Below are positions 1-9,692 of a DNA stretch of 11,458 bases, in pieces. Origin of the DNA: an uncultured Mycoplasmatota bacterium (GTDB lineage: Bacteria; Bacillota_I; Bacilli_A; RF39; UBA660); the NCBI GenBank assembly GCA_900553435.1, contig USDC01000010.1:1-11458 (forward strand), written 5' to 3'. Under the pieces are notes generated by a model. The model ran no database searches, was not told where the DNA came from, and was given only the letters and a program-made list of their open reading frames with translations. How positions within the stretch are numbered: the stretch's first letter is position 1; every line of letters begins with the position of its first letter. A program made the position numbers and the translations under genes.

Positions 1-184
1 AGGTTTTAATGATATTGGGAAAAGTTATTTAAAAAGTATTAAAAAAAGTGTAACTTTACCTATTATTACAAATTATGTTAAAAATAATGATTTACTTGAT
101 TTTGAATATAAAGTTACAAATATTTATAATTTAGTAATGGATGATAATCTAATAGAATATAAAATTAAACCAATTAAAAAGTAG
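1..184 (+). CDS. tmcAL: tRNA(Met) cytidine acetate ligase TmcAL, C-terminal end (5' part outside window)
   Basis: This is the last 60 codons of a gene entering from the left edge, read from base 2 and ending at TAG 182-184. The residues begin GFNDIGKSYLKSIKK and continue with LPIITN, then a stretch ending in NIYNL, and close with EYKIKPIKK. This fits the C-terminal end of the TmcAL/YlbM family (HIGH nucleotidyltransferase, formerly DUF795), which typically shows a GFN..G..LL..IKK block, a LP.IT block and a terminal A(T)xIYxL segment. Members activate acetate with ATP to acetylate the wobble cytidine of elongator tRNA-Met, in the cytoplasm. The catalytic HIGH motif would lie outside the window, so activity cannot be judged. 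It is the only plus-strand gene and converges on the sortase gene with only 8 bases between stop codons. The assignment rests on a remembered family pattern over 60 residues. Confidence 0.78.
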   Translation, partial: GFNDIGKSYLKSIKKSVTLPIITNYVKNNDLLDFEYKVTNIYNLVMDDNLIEYKIKPIKK

Positions 185-200
185 AGGTCTCTCTACTTTT
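177..200. terminator. Bidirectional terminator shared by tmcAL and the sortase gene
   Basis: Arms AAAAGTAGAG (177-186) and CTCTACTTTT (191-200) pair perfectly over 10 bp around the 4-base loop GTCT. The stem is followed by T-rich sequence on both strands (TTTTCTTT on plus, a run of five T on minus), so it can terminate both convergent genes. The TAG stop of tmcAL (182-184) lies in the left arm and the TAG stop of the sortase gene (193-195) lies in the right arm. Confidence 0.85.
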
Positions 201-927
201 CTTTAGCAACTACAACCATTCTACCGTTTTTCGTACTATATTCACAAGTAGAAAGTGTAATTAAGTTTTCATTTGTTACTTTTGTATTTGTTTTATATAA
301 AGATAGATTTTTTATGTTTTTTATGTATTCATCATAATTATTATTTATCTTATCTCCATAATACTTATAGTATTTAAATACATTATCAGTCTTTTTATAT
401 ACTTTAGAAGTAAAAGCTGAGATTATTTCATATTCTTTATAGCCATCCAGTGTATAAAATTTCACTGTTTTATGTTTTTTAAAAAAGTCTTTATCTTTAT
501 ATTCTAATAAATCATGAAACATACTCCCATCTCTCATATTGTGTCCATGAAATATTAAGTTTTTATCAGTCAGATTATTATATTTATCAATATAAATACT
601 TCCGTTTTTATCTTCTTCTTTTTTATAGTTATGATTTAAGTAATAATCATTTTTACTATAAAGTACGGGATAATCAATATTAGTGTTATCTATTTTAATC
701 CAACCTATTACATGTTTATTTTCTTTGTGTAGTTTTTCAATATAATTTAATGTTTCTTCTTTTGTTTTATGAATTTCTTCTTTTGTTTTTTCTTCTTTTT
801 CATATTCATTTACTTTATTAAAAACATATAATAAGTCTAAAAACGCTATTAAAACAATAAGAATTACAATTAAAAGTTTAAAAATATTTTTATACTTTAA
901 TTTACGTTTTACTTTTCTTTTTTTCAT
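193..927 (-). CDS. Class B sortase (membrane-anchored cysteine transpeptidase)
   Basis: A 244-residue protein. A Lys/Arg-rich cytoplasmic start (residues 1-18) is followed by one membrane helix (about 18-36), a charged linker (38-70) and an extracellular sortase domain (about 72-244). The catalytic set is visible: His129 in FHGHN, Cys228 in TLSTC and Arg236 in GRMVVVA. The HNMRDGSMF context after the histidine is typical of class B. Sortases cut a C-terminal sorting motif of secreted proteins and attach the protein to the cell wall or to another protein. AGGGG sits about 8 bases before the ATG. The gene directly upstream encodes a secreted protein ending in VPKTG plus a short tail, the obvious candidate substrate. 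Classical SrtB prefers NPQTN-type motifs, so the pairing is inferred from neighbourhood. No separate promoter fits in the 37-base gap, which holds the upstream gene's terminator, so expression probably needs read-through. Confidence 0.9.
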   Translation of the reverse strand: MKKRKVKRKLKYKNIFKLLIVILIVLIAFLDLLYVFNKVNEYEKEEKTKEEIHKTKEETLNYIEKLHKENKHVIGWIKIDNTNIDYPVLYSKNDYYLNHNYKKEEDKNGSIYIDKYNNLTDKNLIFHGHNMRDGSMFHDLLEYKDKDFFKKHKTVKFYTLDGYKEYEIISAFTSKVYKKTDNVFKYYKYYGDKINNNYDEYIKNIKNLSLYKTNTKVTNENLITLSTCEYSTKNGRMVVVAKEK

Positions 928-943
928 AAAATCATCCCCTAAA

Positions 944-966
944 GAAAAAAGGAAGTAATCCTTCCT
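944..966 (-). terminator. Terminator between the surface-protein gene and the sortase gene
   Basis: On the minus strand AGGAAG-GATTA-CTTCCT forms a 6-bp stem followed by a T-rich tract (TTTTTTC). It starts on the last two bases of the surface gene's TAG stop (967-965) and ends about 20 bases before the sortase ATG. It should stop most transcripts after the surface protein and let a fraction through to the sortase. Confidence 0.7.
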
Positions 967-2248
967 ATCTAAATAAAGAAATTAGCCATTTAATGAAACT
1001 AAATTTTTCACCAGTTTTTGGTACGTCATCTAATAGTGCGTCATCTTCAGTTTCATCTTCACTAGGATTATCAGTTACTTCTTCATTCTTATCTAATTTT
1101 GCATAGATTGTTACATCATCTGTAATTTCTTCTTCAAAATTAAATTCATCTGTATATTCTTCTGTAGTATACCATCCATTAAATGTATAACCATCTACTT
1201 CTGGGTCAGCTGGTTTGTCAAATAATGTATTTTTTTCTACAGTATATACATCGATTTTATCACCAACAACAACTTTTACATAAGCATAAGTAGCATTAGG
1301 TGAAGTAAATTCAACACCGTTTGCTGTAGTAATTTCATTATTATTTAATTCTATGCTATTGTTACTACTTGGAGCTGGTGTTGTATTATATCCAAGATTA
1401 ACTACAGCACTTTCACCATTAGTATCATTGTTTATTAATTTTGAATCATTAATAGTAACACTTACGTTTTTAGAGTCTTTATATGCTCCTCCAAAAAGTA
1501 TTAAATCTTCTGTATTAGATTTAGTGAATTTGTTTTGTACAGTTGAACTATTGATTTCAAGTTTAAGTCCATCTTGTCCTCCAATTACAACTACTCCATA
1601 TTTATTATAGTCTCCAGTTAAAGTTACAACTCCAGTTAAAGTTGAAGAGTTAACTGTAACTTTATTACCAGAAGCTAAAGTTTGTGCACTACTTCCGTTT
1701 GATATATCAAGTGGTGCCCACCCTTCAATGTTTGAAGTATTTACTGTAACATTGTTGTTTTGACCATGTACCCAAATTCCATACTTAGCATATATGTCAG
1801 TAGCATCTACTTTTAAAGTTGATGCATCAGCTGATTTAGAAAGCCAAATACCAGTAAAGAATGTAGAGTTTCCATAGTCAGCATCACTATACTTAGAATA
1901 TTTAATTAATGCGTTTTCTACAGTTACGTTACTCTTAGCATTAACAAGTATTCCATATCCAGTACCAGATGTTTGAGTAGTACCGTCATCTGATATTGTA
2001 AGGTCGCTAATTGTTGTATCAGCAGTAACAGTAATATGTCCATTTAATACTGTTGCATCTTTTCCTGCACCTTTGATATTAACAGCTTTATTAACAGTTA
2101 CATCTTCAGTATAAGTTTTAGCTTCTAAAACTATAGTATCTCCTGCAGACGCACTTTTTATTGCTTCATTTATAGTAGAAGTTACATTTACTTCAGCTGC
2201 ATTAATAAAACCTGGTGCTAGAAACATACCCAATATGGTATAATCCAT
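965..2248 (-). CDS. Secreted beta-helix surface protein with InlB-type repeat and C-terminal VPKTG sorting-like motif
   Basis: A 427-residue reading as it stands. Residues about 5-18 form a hydrophobic segment ending in INAA, a likely signal-peptidase site before EVNV. Residues about 22-320 are Thr/Ser/Asn-rich with recurring short strands (V.I.., NNVTV, SNVTV, NSST), the look of a right-handed parallel beta-helix as in pectate-lyase-like or NosD-like proteins. It begins with the typical INEAI..A..GDTIVL entry. Residues about 322-386 are one Listeria/Bacteroides (InlB B-type, Flg_new) repeat with GYTFNGWYT and a terminal TIYAKLD. An acidic linker (387-408) leads to VPKTG (409-413) and a very short tail containing FIKWLISLFR. 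A role at the cell surface, perhaps in adhesion or glycan binding, is inferred; no enzymatic residues are evident. The start is uncertain: ATG 2248 has no Shine-Dalgarno, while ATG 2265 has one but lies in another frame. Confidence 0.8.
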   Translation of the reverse strand: MDYTILGMFLAPGFINAAEVNVTSTINEAIKSASAGDTIVLEAKTYTEDVTVNKAVNIKGAGKDATVLNGHITVTADTTISDLTISDDGTTQTSGTGYGILVNAKSNVTVENALIKYSKYSDADYGNSTFFTGIWLSKSADASTLKVDATDIYAKYGIWVHGQNNNVTVNTSNIEGWAPLDISNGSSAQTLASGNKVTVNSSTLTGVVTLTGDYNKYGVVVIGGQDGLKLEINSSTVQNKFTKSNTEDLILFGGAYKDSKNVSVTINDSKLINNDTNGESAVVNLGYNTTPAPSSNNSIELNNNEITTANGVEFTSPNATYAYVKVVVGDKIDVYTVEKNTLFDKPADPEVDGYTFNGWYTTEEYTDEFNFEEEITDDVTIYAKLDKNEEVTDNPSEDETEDDALLDDVPKTGEKFSFIKWLISLFR

Positions 2249-2269
2249 TTTATTTTTGCACTCATTTTT

Positions 2270-2279
2270 CCCATCCTTT
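2270..2279 (-). promoter_or_regulatory. Shine-Dalgarno pointing to ATG 2265, out of frame with the surface-protein ORF
   Basis: AAAGGATGGG on the minus strand has its AAGGA core 8 bases before an ATG at 2265-2263, the best initiation site here. That frame encodes MSAKIKWIIPYWVCF and stops at 2220-2218. The long ORF's own ATG (2248) is 25 bases from the core and has no ribosome site. One extra base between about 2236 and 2248 would join the two frames. Confidence 0.6.
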
Positions 2280-2287
2280 CTACAATA

Positions 2288-2316
2288 ACTATATCATAAA
2301 AATAAATGGTAAACAA
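2288..2316 (-). promoter_or_regulatory. Putative sigma-A-type promoter of the surface-protein gene
   Basis: On the minus strand TTGTTT (2316-2311) and TATAGT (2293-2288) are separated by exactly 17 bases. The -35 box matches 3 of 6 consensus bases and the -10 box matches 5 of 6. It sits just before the Shine-Dalgarno at 2279-2270. In DNA this AT-rich chance matches are common, so this is a candidate only. Confidence 0.4.
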
Positions 2317-2356
2317 TAATTTTTATTTCAATTTACAATTTTTTAAATTTTTTTTA

Positions 2357-2467
2357 TTACTTTAAAACAAATTCAATATTTATAAATTTATAATAACCTT
2401 TTCTTAATATTTCATTTTTTATTTTTTCTTGTATTAAATATAGTTTTCTTAATTTATAATCCTTATT
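2357..2467 (-). pseudogene. Out-of-frame C-terminal tail of the cation efflux gene (+1 frame)
   Basis: Immediately after the cation efflux ORF stops, the neighbouring frame is open for 36 codons to TAA 2359-2357. It reads NKDYKLRKLYLIQEKIKNEI, continues with LRKGYYKFINI and ends EFVLK. Skipping one A of the AAA at 2468-2466 joins it to the preceding ...YILLIIY and gives a product of about 280 residues. That restores the helix and last strand expected in the CDF C-terminal cytoplasmic domain. The tail is therefore best read as part of the same gene, separated by a one-base insertion, real or from sequencing. Confidence 0.6.
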
Positions 2468-3200
2468 TGTAGATAATTAAAAGAATATAGTATGAACCAT
2501 ATTTTAATAACTTTACATCTTTAACTAATATATTTTTATTTATACTACTAACAATATAGTAAATTTCACTTATATAATCATTATTGTATTCTACCTCACC
2601 TATAACACTATTTATGTTTTGCATCAAACACTTTAGTCCAACAATAAATATAATAATTGAAATAATAATACTTCCTAAAATATCAAAATAGGCAAATATT
2701 TTATATTTATAACTAAACAAACTTAAAAAGATAAAAATAAACGCAATAAAAGAATTAAAAACATCACATTTACTTTCTAAAGCACTTGTAATTAGAATTT
2801 TATTATTATATTTTTTACCATATTTACTAATAAATCTTGCAAGAAAAAACTTTATTATTAAGCAGATAAATAAAATAACTAAAACATATTTAGATGGAAC
2901 TACTACATCACCAAAAAATGAATTTGCAAAAATAACAAATGATAAAATTATTATCATTAAACTGATAAATATGCTAAAAACATATTCATATTTACCATGA
3001 CCATATGGATGTGTTTTATCTGGAGGTTTAGCTGAGACTTTTAAACCTATTAAAGCAACTACATCTGTTGCAAGGTCGCTAAAAGAGTGTATTCCATCAG
3101 CTACCAAAGTTTTTGAACTTCCTAGAATACCACAGATTATTTTAGAAAAAGATAAAATCATATTAATTATTAAACTAATTATCATTACTTTTACTACCAT
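2463..3200 (-). CDS. Cation diffusion facilitator (CDF) family transporter, probably frameshifted near the C-terminus
   Basis: A 245-residue multi-pass membrane protein. Family marks are the first helix NMILSFSKIICGILGSS, the TM2 metal site LVADGIHSFSD (Asp35, His38, Asp42) and the loop HPYGHGKYEY (64-73). A later helix carries ALESKCD (Glu142, Asp146) in place of the common H..xD pair, so a non-classical metal site is possible. CDF proteins export divalent metals such as Zn, Mn, Fe or Co by proton antiport; the metal here cannot be assigned. The cytoplasmic domain (about 200-245) stops early compared with the usual 280-300 residues, and its missing end lies in the next frame. The gene begins 31 bases after dnaJ, behind the dnaJ terminator, has a TAA two codons before the ATG and shows no Shine-Dalgarno. 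Poor expression signals plus the frameshift suggest a decaying gene or a sequence error. Confidence 0.8.
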   Translation of the reverse strand: MVVKVMIISLIINMILSFSKIICGILGSSKTLVADGIHSFSDLATDVVALIGLKVSAKPPDKTHPYGHGKYEYVFSIFISLMIIILSFVIFANSFFGDVVVPSKYVLVILFICLIIKFFLARFISKYGKKYNNKILITSALESKCDVFNSFIAFIFIFLSLFSYKYKIFAYFDILGSIIISIIIFIVGLKCLMQNINSVIGEVEYNNDYISEIYYIVSSINKNILVKDVKLLKYGSYYILLIIYK

Positions 3201-3213
3201 ATTTTATTGTATG

Positions 3214-3233
3214 AAAAAAAACGCTTTCGCGTT
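3214..3233 (-). terminator. Terminator at the end of the heat-shock operon (after dnaJ)
   Basis: On the minus strand AACGC-GAAA-GCGTT gives a 5-bp GC-containing stem with a GNRA-type tetraloop, followed by a run of T. The stem starts with the last two bases of the dnaJ TAA stop (3234-3232). It separates the heat-shock operon from the cation efflux gene. Confidence 0.7.
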
Positions 3234-4380
3234 ATTTATTATATTTATCAAACTTTTTAAATTCTGCTTCTTCTTTAAGTTCTGTTTCACTAAGTTCTTT
3301 AAATAGTTTCTTTTGAGTTCTAGTAAGTTTTGTTGGGATAACTAGTTTTAATACCACGTACATATCCCCTTTTCTACCTGTGTTAGGATCTACTACTCCT
3401 TTTCCTTTTATTTTTAATATCTCTTCAGGTTGAGAAGATTCTCTTATTTTTAATTTTATTTCTCCATCTATTGTTTTAATATCCTTAATAGTTCCAAGGG
3501 CAAGTTCACTTATTGTAAGTGGAACATCAACATATATATCAGTTCCTTCTCTTTTAAATAGTGGATGTGGTAAAACATTAAATTCTATGTATAAATCTCC
3601 ATTTGCTCCACCATTTTTGCCAGCTTCTCCTTTACCAGAGAGTCTAATTTGTGTACCAGTATCAACACCCGCCGGAATAGATACGCTTATATTTTTTTCT
3701 TCTTTTACCGTTCCTTTTCCTCTACATTTACTACATTTTGTTCTATAAGTTTTTCCTTTTCCATTACATGTTTTACATACTGTTTCATTTACAAAAGAAC
3801 CAAATATAGTAGACATTTGTTCTCTTACTCTTCCTGTTCCACCACAGTTTGGGCATTCTTCTTCATCAAAACCGCCTAAACCATCACATTCATTACAAAC
3901 ATCTGTTACTTCTACTCTTATTTCTTTTTCACAACCATGCACAGCTTCATCAAATGTTATATCCATTCTATATAACGTATCTGCACCTTTTCTTTTTCTA
4001 GATTTTCCTCTTCCACCAAATGAATCAAATCCAAATGAAGAAAATCCACTACCACCAAAGGCCGCATCAAATATATCAGAAAAATCAAAACCTCCGAAGT
4101 CAAAACCGTCAGCATTTCCAAAGCCACCAAAACCACCAGCTCCGCCTCTGTTCATGTTTTCAAAGTTTTCATGTCCGAACTGATCATATTGCTTTCTTTT
4201 ATTTTCATCAGACAAAACGGAATATGCCTCTTGTGCTTCTTTAAACTTTGCCTCACCATCTTTATCTTTACAAACATCTGGATGATATTTTTTAGCAAGC
4301 TTTCTAAAAGCACTTTTTATCTCAGCTTGAGAAGCGTTTTTAGACACTCCTAAAATTTCATAATAATCTTTCTTAGCCAT
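3232..4380 (-). CDS. dnaJ: Chaperone DnaJ (Hsp40)
   Basis: A 382-residue type I DnaJ with every expected region. The J domain (about 4-70) has HPD at 33-35, which triggers ATP hydrolysis by DnaK. A Gly/Phe-rich linker follows (about 79-125). The zinc-binding domain has four CxxCxGxG-type repeats starting at Cys162, Cys176, Cys202 and Cys216 ([32 protein letters not shown]), and C-terminal substrate-binding domains follow from about 230. The length is normal for the family. It delivers unfolded clients to DnaK in the cytoplasm. AGGAAGGAG lies about 5 bases before the ATG. The gene starts 19 bases after pepF, with no promoter seen between them, so it is the last gene of the hrcA operon. Confidence 0.98.
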   Translation of the reverse strand: MAKKDYYEILGVSKNASQAEIKSAFRKLAKKYHPDVCKDKDGEAKFKEAQEAYSVLSDENKRKQYDQFGHENFENMNRGGAGGFGGFGNADGFDFGGFDFSDIFDAAFGGSGFSSFGFDSFGGRGKSRKRKGADTLYRMDITFDEAVHGCEKEIRVEVTDVCNECDGLGGFDEEECPNCGGTGRVREQMSTIFGSFVNETVCKTCNGKGKTYRTKCSKCRGKGTVKEEKNISVSIPAGVDTGTQIRLSGKGEAGKNGGANGDLYIEFNVLPHPLFKREGTDIYVDVPLTISELALGTIKDIKTIDGEIKLKIRESSQPEEILKIKGKGVVDPNTGRKGDMYVVLKLVIPTKLTRTQKKLFKELSETELKEEAEFKKFDKYNK

Positions 4381-4399
4381 TTTTACTCCTTCCTAGGTG

Positions 4400-6190
4400 T
4401 TATTTAATTAACTCTTCTAATTCATCTAATCTTTTACCAAATAATTTTAAAGTTTTTTCTATTGGCTCTCCACTTTCCATATCAACATCTACACTTTTTA
4501 ATATTTCAAGCGGATAATTACTACATCCACTACTTAAAAATTCTAAGTATTTATCTCTTTGTTTTTCATCATTTAATATATTACTTGCAATCGCACATGC
4601 AGCACTTATACCTGTTGCGTATTTATATACATAAAATGGTGTATAAAAATGCGGTATTCTCATCCATTCATATTTTATATCTTCATCAATAAACATATCT
4701 GGACCAAAATATAATTTATTTAGTTCATAATATGTATTATTAAATTCTTCTAAAGTTAAAGGAATTCCTTTTTCATACTTTTCATGCATAATACGTTCAA
4801 ACTCAGCAAACATAGTTTGTCTATAAAGAGTTCCCCTTATTTTATCTAGAAAATCATTAATAAAATATATTTTCTCTTCTTTAGTTTTAGCATTTCTTAT
4901 AAAATAATCATTAAGTATTACTTCATTTACAGTAGATGCTATCTCAGCCAAAAATATAGGGTATGATGCATAAACATAACTTTGTTTTTTATTTGAGTAA
5001 TATGAATGCATCGCATGTCCTAGTTCATGTGCCATTGTAGAAACATCATCATATGTATTTTCATAATTAAGAAGTACATAGGGATAAGAATTATATGTTC
5101 CCCACTTATATGCTCCACTTCTCTTTCCTTTATTTGGATATATATCTATCCAATGTTCATCAAAGGCTTTATTTAAATCCTTTAAATACTCTTTTCCTAG
5201 TGGTTTTAAAGCATCAAAAAGAATTTCTTTTCCTTTAACAAATGGAACATCATTTTTTATTTCATTAGTTAAATCAACATAAATATCATAAAAATGTAAT
5301 TTTTTTAATCCTAACATCTTTTTTCTAATATTTACATATTTATACATTTTATCTAAATTATCATGTACAGTATTAATTAAAGTATCATACAATCCTACAC
5401 TTATCTTATCACTATAAAGGCTTGCTTCTAAAGGAGAAGAAAACTTCCTTACTTTACTATAAAAGAAATCTTCTTTGATTTGCCCTTTGTAAGCTACACT
5501 TACTGTGTTTTTAATACCTTTCCAATAATTATACATATTATTAAACGCACTTTTTCTTACATCTCTATCTTTACTCTTTAAATATTTTGTATAATTACTA
5601 TTAGTAAGTTTAACTAACTCTTCATCTACCTCTATTTCTCCTAAATCAATATCAGAATTATCGAGTTTAGAGTGAACTTCACTTCCAACTCCAAAAGCAA
5701 TAGAAGCCTCGCTTATTAACTTTTCTTCTTTTAAAGATAAAATATGTTTTTTATGCCTAAACATTTTTTCTAAATCAAAAGCAAATTCTTCAAGTCTTTT
5801 ATCACTTTTTATATATTCTTTTACTTTTTCATAATCACTTTCTAATATTTCATTATCAATAAAAGCAAGTTCTGGAGAATAATCTTCTATTTTTTTATAA
5901 ACAGCTAATCTTTTAGCATCATTTGCCTCATTTGTAGTTTCCTCATCATATAACAATGATACATATACGTATACATCGCTTTCTAAATTTGAAAAATTTA
6001 TTTGGTCCTCATATAAATTATATAAAGTTGAGGCACTTTCCATTATTTTACCTTTATATGTAAGTAACTTTTTAAAAGCTTTATCAAGTTCTTCTAACTT
6101 TTTATCTAATTCCTTTTCATCTTTAATAAATTTAGATAAATCCCATTTATATTCATCACTTATTTCACTTCTTAATTTTTCTTTTGCCAT
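4400..6190 (-). CDS. pepF: Oligoendopeptidase F, M3B zinc metallopeptidase, within the heat-shock operon
   Basis: A 596-residue cytoplasmic-type protein with no signal peptide, of normal length for PepF. The N-terminal helical part (about 10-200) matches the oligopeptidase F N-terminal domain. The catalytic M3 domain carries MAHELGHAMHSYYS with the zinc ligands His388 and His392 and catalytic Glu389, and a third ligand Glu416 in FLAEIASTVNE. The C-terminal FYVYKYATGISAA is also typical. The family cuts short peptides of roughly 7-17 residues and takes part in peptide turnover. AAAGGAG sits 5-6 bases before the ATG. It lies between dnaK (58 bases upstream, with a hairpin in the gap) and dnaJ (19 bases downstream), genes that are normally adjacent. 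Co-expression with the chaperones is inferred. A role clearing peptides released by heat-shock proteases is plausible but not shown. Confidence 0.95.
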   Translation of the reverse strand: MAKEKLRSEISDEYKWDLSKFIKDEKELDKKLEELDKAFKKLLTYKGKIMESASTLYNLYEDQINFSNLESDVYVYVSLLYDEETTNEANDAKRLAVYKKIEDYSPELAFIDNEILESDYEKVKEYIKSDKRLEEFAFDLEKMFRHKKHILSLKEEKLISEASIAFGVGSEVHSKLDNSDIDLGEIEVDEELVKLTNSNYTKYLKSKDRDVRKSAFNNMYNYWKGIKNTVSVAYKGQIKEDFFYSKVRKFSSPLEASLYSDKISVGLYDTLINTVHDNLDKMYKYVNIRKKMLGLKKLHFYDIYVDLTNEIKNDVPFVKGKEILFDALKPLGKEYLKDLNKAFDEHWIDIYPNKGKRSGAYKWGTYNSYPYVLLNYENTYDDVSTMAHELGHAMHSYYSNKKQSYVYASYPIFLAEIASTVNEVILNDYFIRNAKTKEEKIYFINDFLDKIRGTLYRQTMFAEFERIMHEKYEKGIPLTLEEFNNTYYELNKLYFGPDMFIDEDIKYEWMRIPHFYTPFYVYKYATGISAACAIASNILNDEKQRDKYLEFLSSGCSNYPLEILKSVDVDMESGEPIEKTLKLFGKRLDELEELIK

Positions 6191-6211
6191 GTTTTCTCCT
6201 TTAACCAGATA

Positions 6212-6235
6212 TAAGTTCTAGTTTCCTAGAACTTA
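6212..6235 (-). other. Intercistronic hairpin between dnaK and pepF, without a U-tract
   Basis: TAAGTTCTAG and CTAGAACTTA pair perfectly over 10 bp with a GAAA tetraloop on the minus-strand transcript. The bases after it (TATCTGG) are not a T run, so a classical intrinsic terminator is unlikely. An RNA processing or 3'-end stabilising element that sets dnaK mRNA apart from pepF-dnaJ fits better; this is inference. Confidence 0.7.
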
Positions 6236-6248
6236 CACCTATTTTTTA

Positions 6249-8608
<2,360 letters not shown>

Positions 8609-8619
<11 letters not shown>

Positions 8620-9619
8620 CACTGTCTCCTTTTTTTTCAATGTTATCTTTTACATAATTTAACATTGTAATAACTCTATCATATTCCATCCTTTTAGGAC
8701 CAATGATTGCGATTGTTCCCTCTTCGCTTCCAGTATCATATTTAGTTTTAATAACTGTAAGATCATCATCCAATTCATTATCTTTACCAATATATATTTT
8801 AACCTCGTCATCTGTCTCTTCAATTTTACTCACTACTTCTTCGCTTTCAAATTTACTTATGATTTTCTTAACATCATCAACAGTCGTGAATTCCGGTTGT
8901 TTTAACATATTAGCTTTACCACTAAATCTTACATTTTTATTTTCTGCGAAATCTCTAAAAGCTTCATAAAATGCATTATATAATACCTCATAATTTTTAA
9001 TATAACTTCCAATTATTGGTTTAATTTCATATTCTAATTTTTCACCAACTTTATTAATAGGTGTTCCAACAAGCATTTTATTTACAAGTTCAGTTGCTTT
9101 TACAAGTTCTGCATTATCAATCGCGGTAGGCAAAGAAATTTGTTTACTTTCAACATGCCCTTTATTTGTAACCACTATTGCTACTATGCATTTTTCACCA
9201 ACAGGTATTATCTCTACTTTTTCAAGTAAATTTTCATGAGAAGCTTTTCCAAGTACTACAGAAGTATAATTGGTAATATCACTTATTATCTCAAGACTTT
9301 TATTAATGGCATCACTAAGTTCAAGTTCGTTATTAGAAAATATAGTTTGTAACTTTAACATATCTTCTCCACTTATTTTCTTAGGTTCCATTAAATTATC
9401 TACATAATAACGATATCCACTTTCTGAGGGAATTCTTCCAGAAGATATATGTGTTTTTTCTAAAAAACCAAGTTCTTCTAATCTTGCCATATCATTTCTG
9501 ATTGTTGCACTAGAACATTTTAGTTTTTGACAAATACTTTTACTACCTACTGGACGAGCAGTCTTTACATATTGTAAAACAATAAGTTTTAAAATATCTT
9601 TTTGTCTATCATTTAACAT
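8609..9619 (-). CDS. hrcA: Heat-inducible transcription repressor HrcA
   Basis: A 336-residue repressor. The N-terminal winged helix (about 1-75) includes ARPVGSKSI and CSSATIRNDMARLEELGFLEK, ending in the family's SGRIPSESGYRYYVD motif. A GAF-like domain and dimerisation region fill the rest, ending with GPKRMEYDRVITMLNYV. HrcA binds CIRCE operators and represses chaperone operons; it needs GroEL to stay folded, which links repression to chaperone supply. GGGGTGG sits 4 bases before the ATG. The gene is first in hrcA-grpE-dnaK-pepF-dnaJ and has two CIRCE sites at its own promoter, so autoregulation is strongly supported. Confidence 0.98.
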
Positions 9620-9632
9620 ATATCCACCCCAT

Positions 9633-9659
9633 TTAGCACTGTTTATTAAGAAGTGCTAT
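9633..9659. promoter_or_regulatory. CIRCE operator 1 (HrcA binding site) at the transcription start
   Basis: TTAGCACTG, 9 bases, AAGTGCTAT. Compared with the consensus TTAGCACTC-N9-GAGTGCTAA, the halves match at 8 and 7 of 9 positions. It begins close to the predicted +1 of the hrcA transcript and ends 14 bases before the ATG, so it would also form a stem at the mRNA 5' end. Confidence 0.9.
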
Positions 9660-9663
9660 GTAC

Positions 9664-9692
9664 ATTATAATATTATGCACTAGCAATGTCAA
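9664..9692 (-). promoter_or_regulatory. Consensus sigma-A-type promoter of the heat-shock operon
   Basis: On the minus strand TTGACA (9692-9687), a 17-base spacer and TATAAT (9669-9664) match the vegetative consensus at all 12 positions. Transcription should start near 9659-9657. Such a strong promoter is what a repressor-controlled heat-shock operon needs. Confidence 0.93.

Noticed and set aside
1353..1610. Plus-strand open frame opposite the surface-protein gene
   Set aside because: Antisense shadow of a repetitive Thr/Ser/Asn-rich coding region; no ribosome site or recognisable motif. The same applies to plus-strand frames opposite dnaJ, pepF, dnaK and hrcA.
2281..2462. Riboswitch or small RNA in the AT-rich gap before the surface-protein gene
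   Set aside because: Part of the gap is explained by the shifted CDF tail and a candidate promoter; the rest has no conserved RNA motif or strong stem that I can see.
8620..8640. Extended grpE start at TTG 8640
   Set aside because: It would put the Shine-Dalgarno AAGGAG inside the coding sequence; ATG 8619 is correctly spaced from it.
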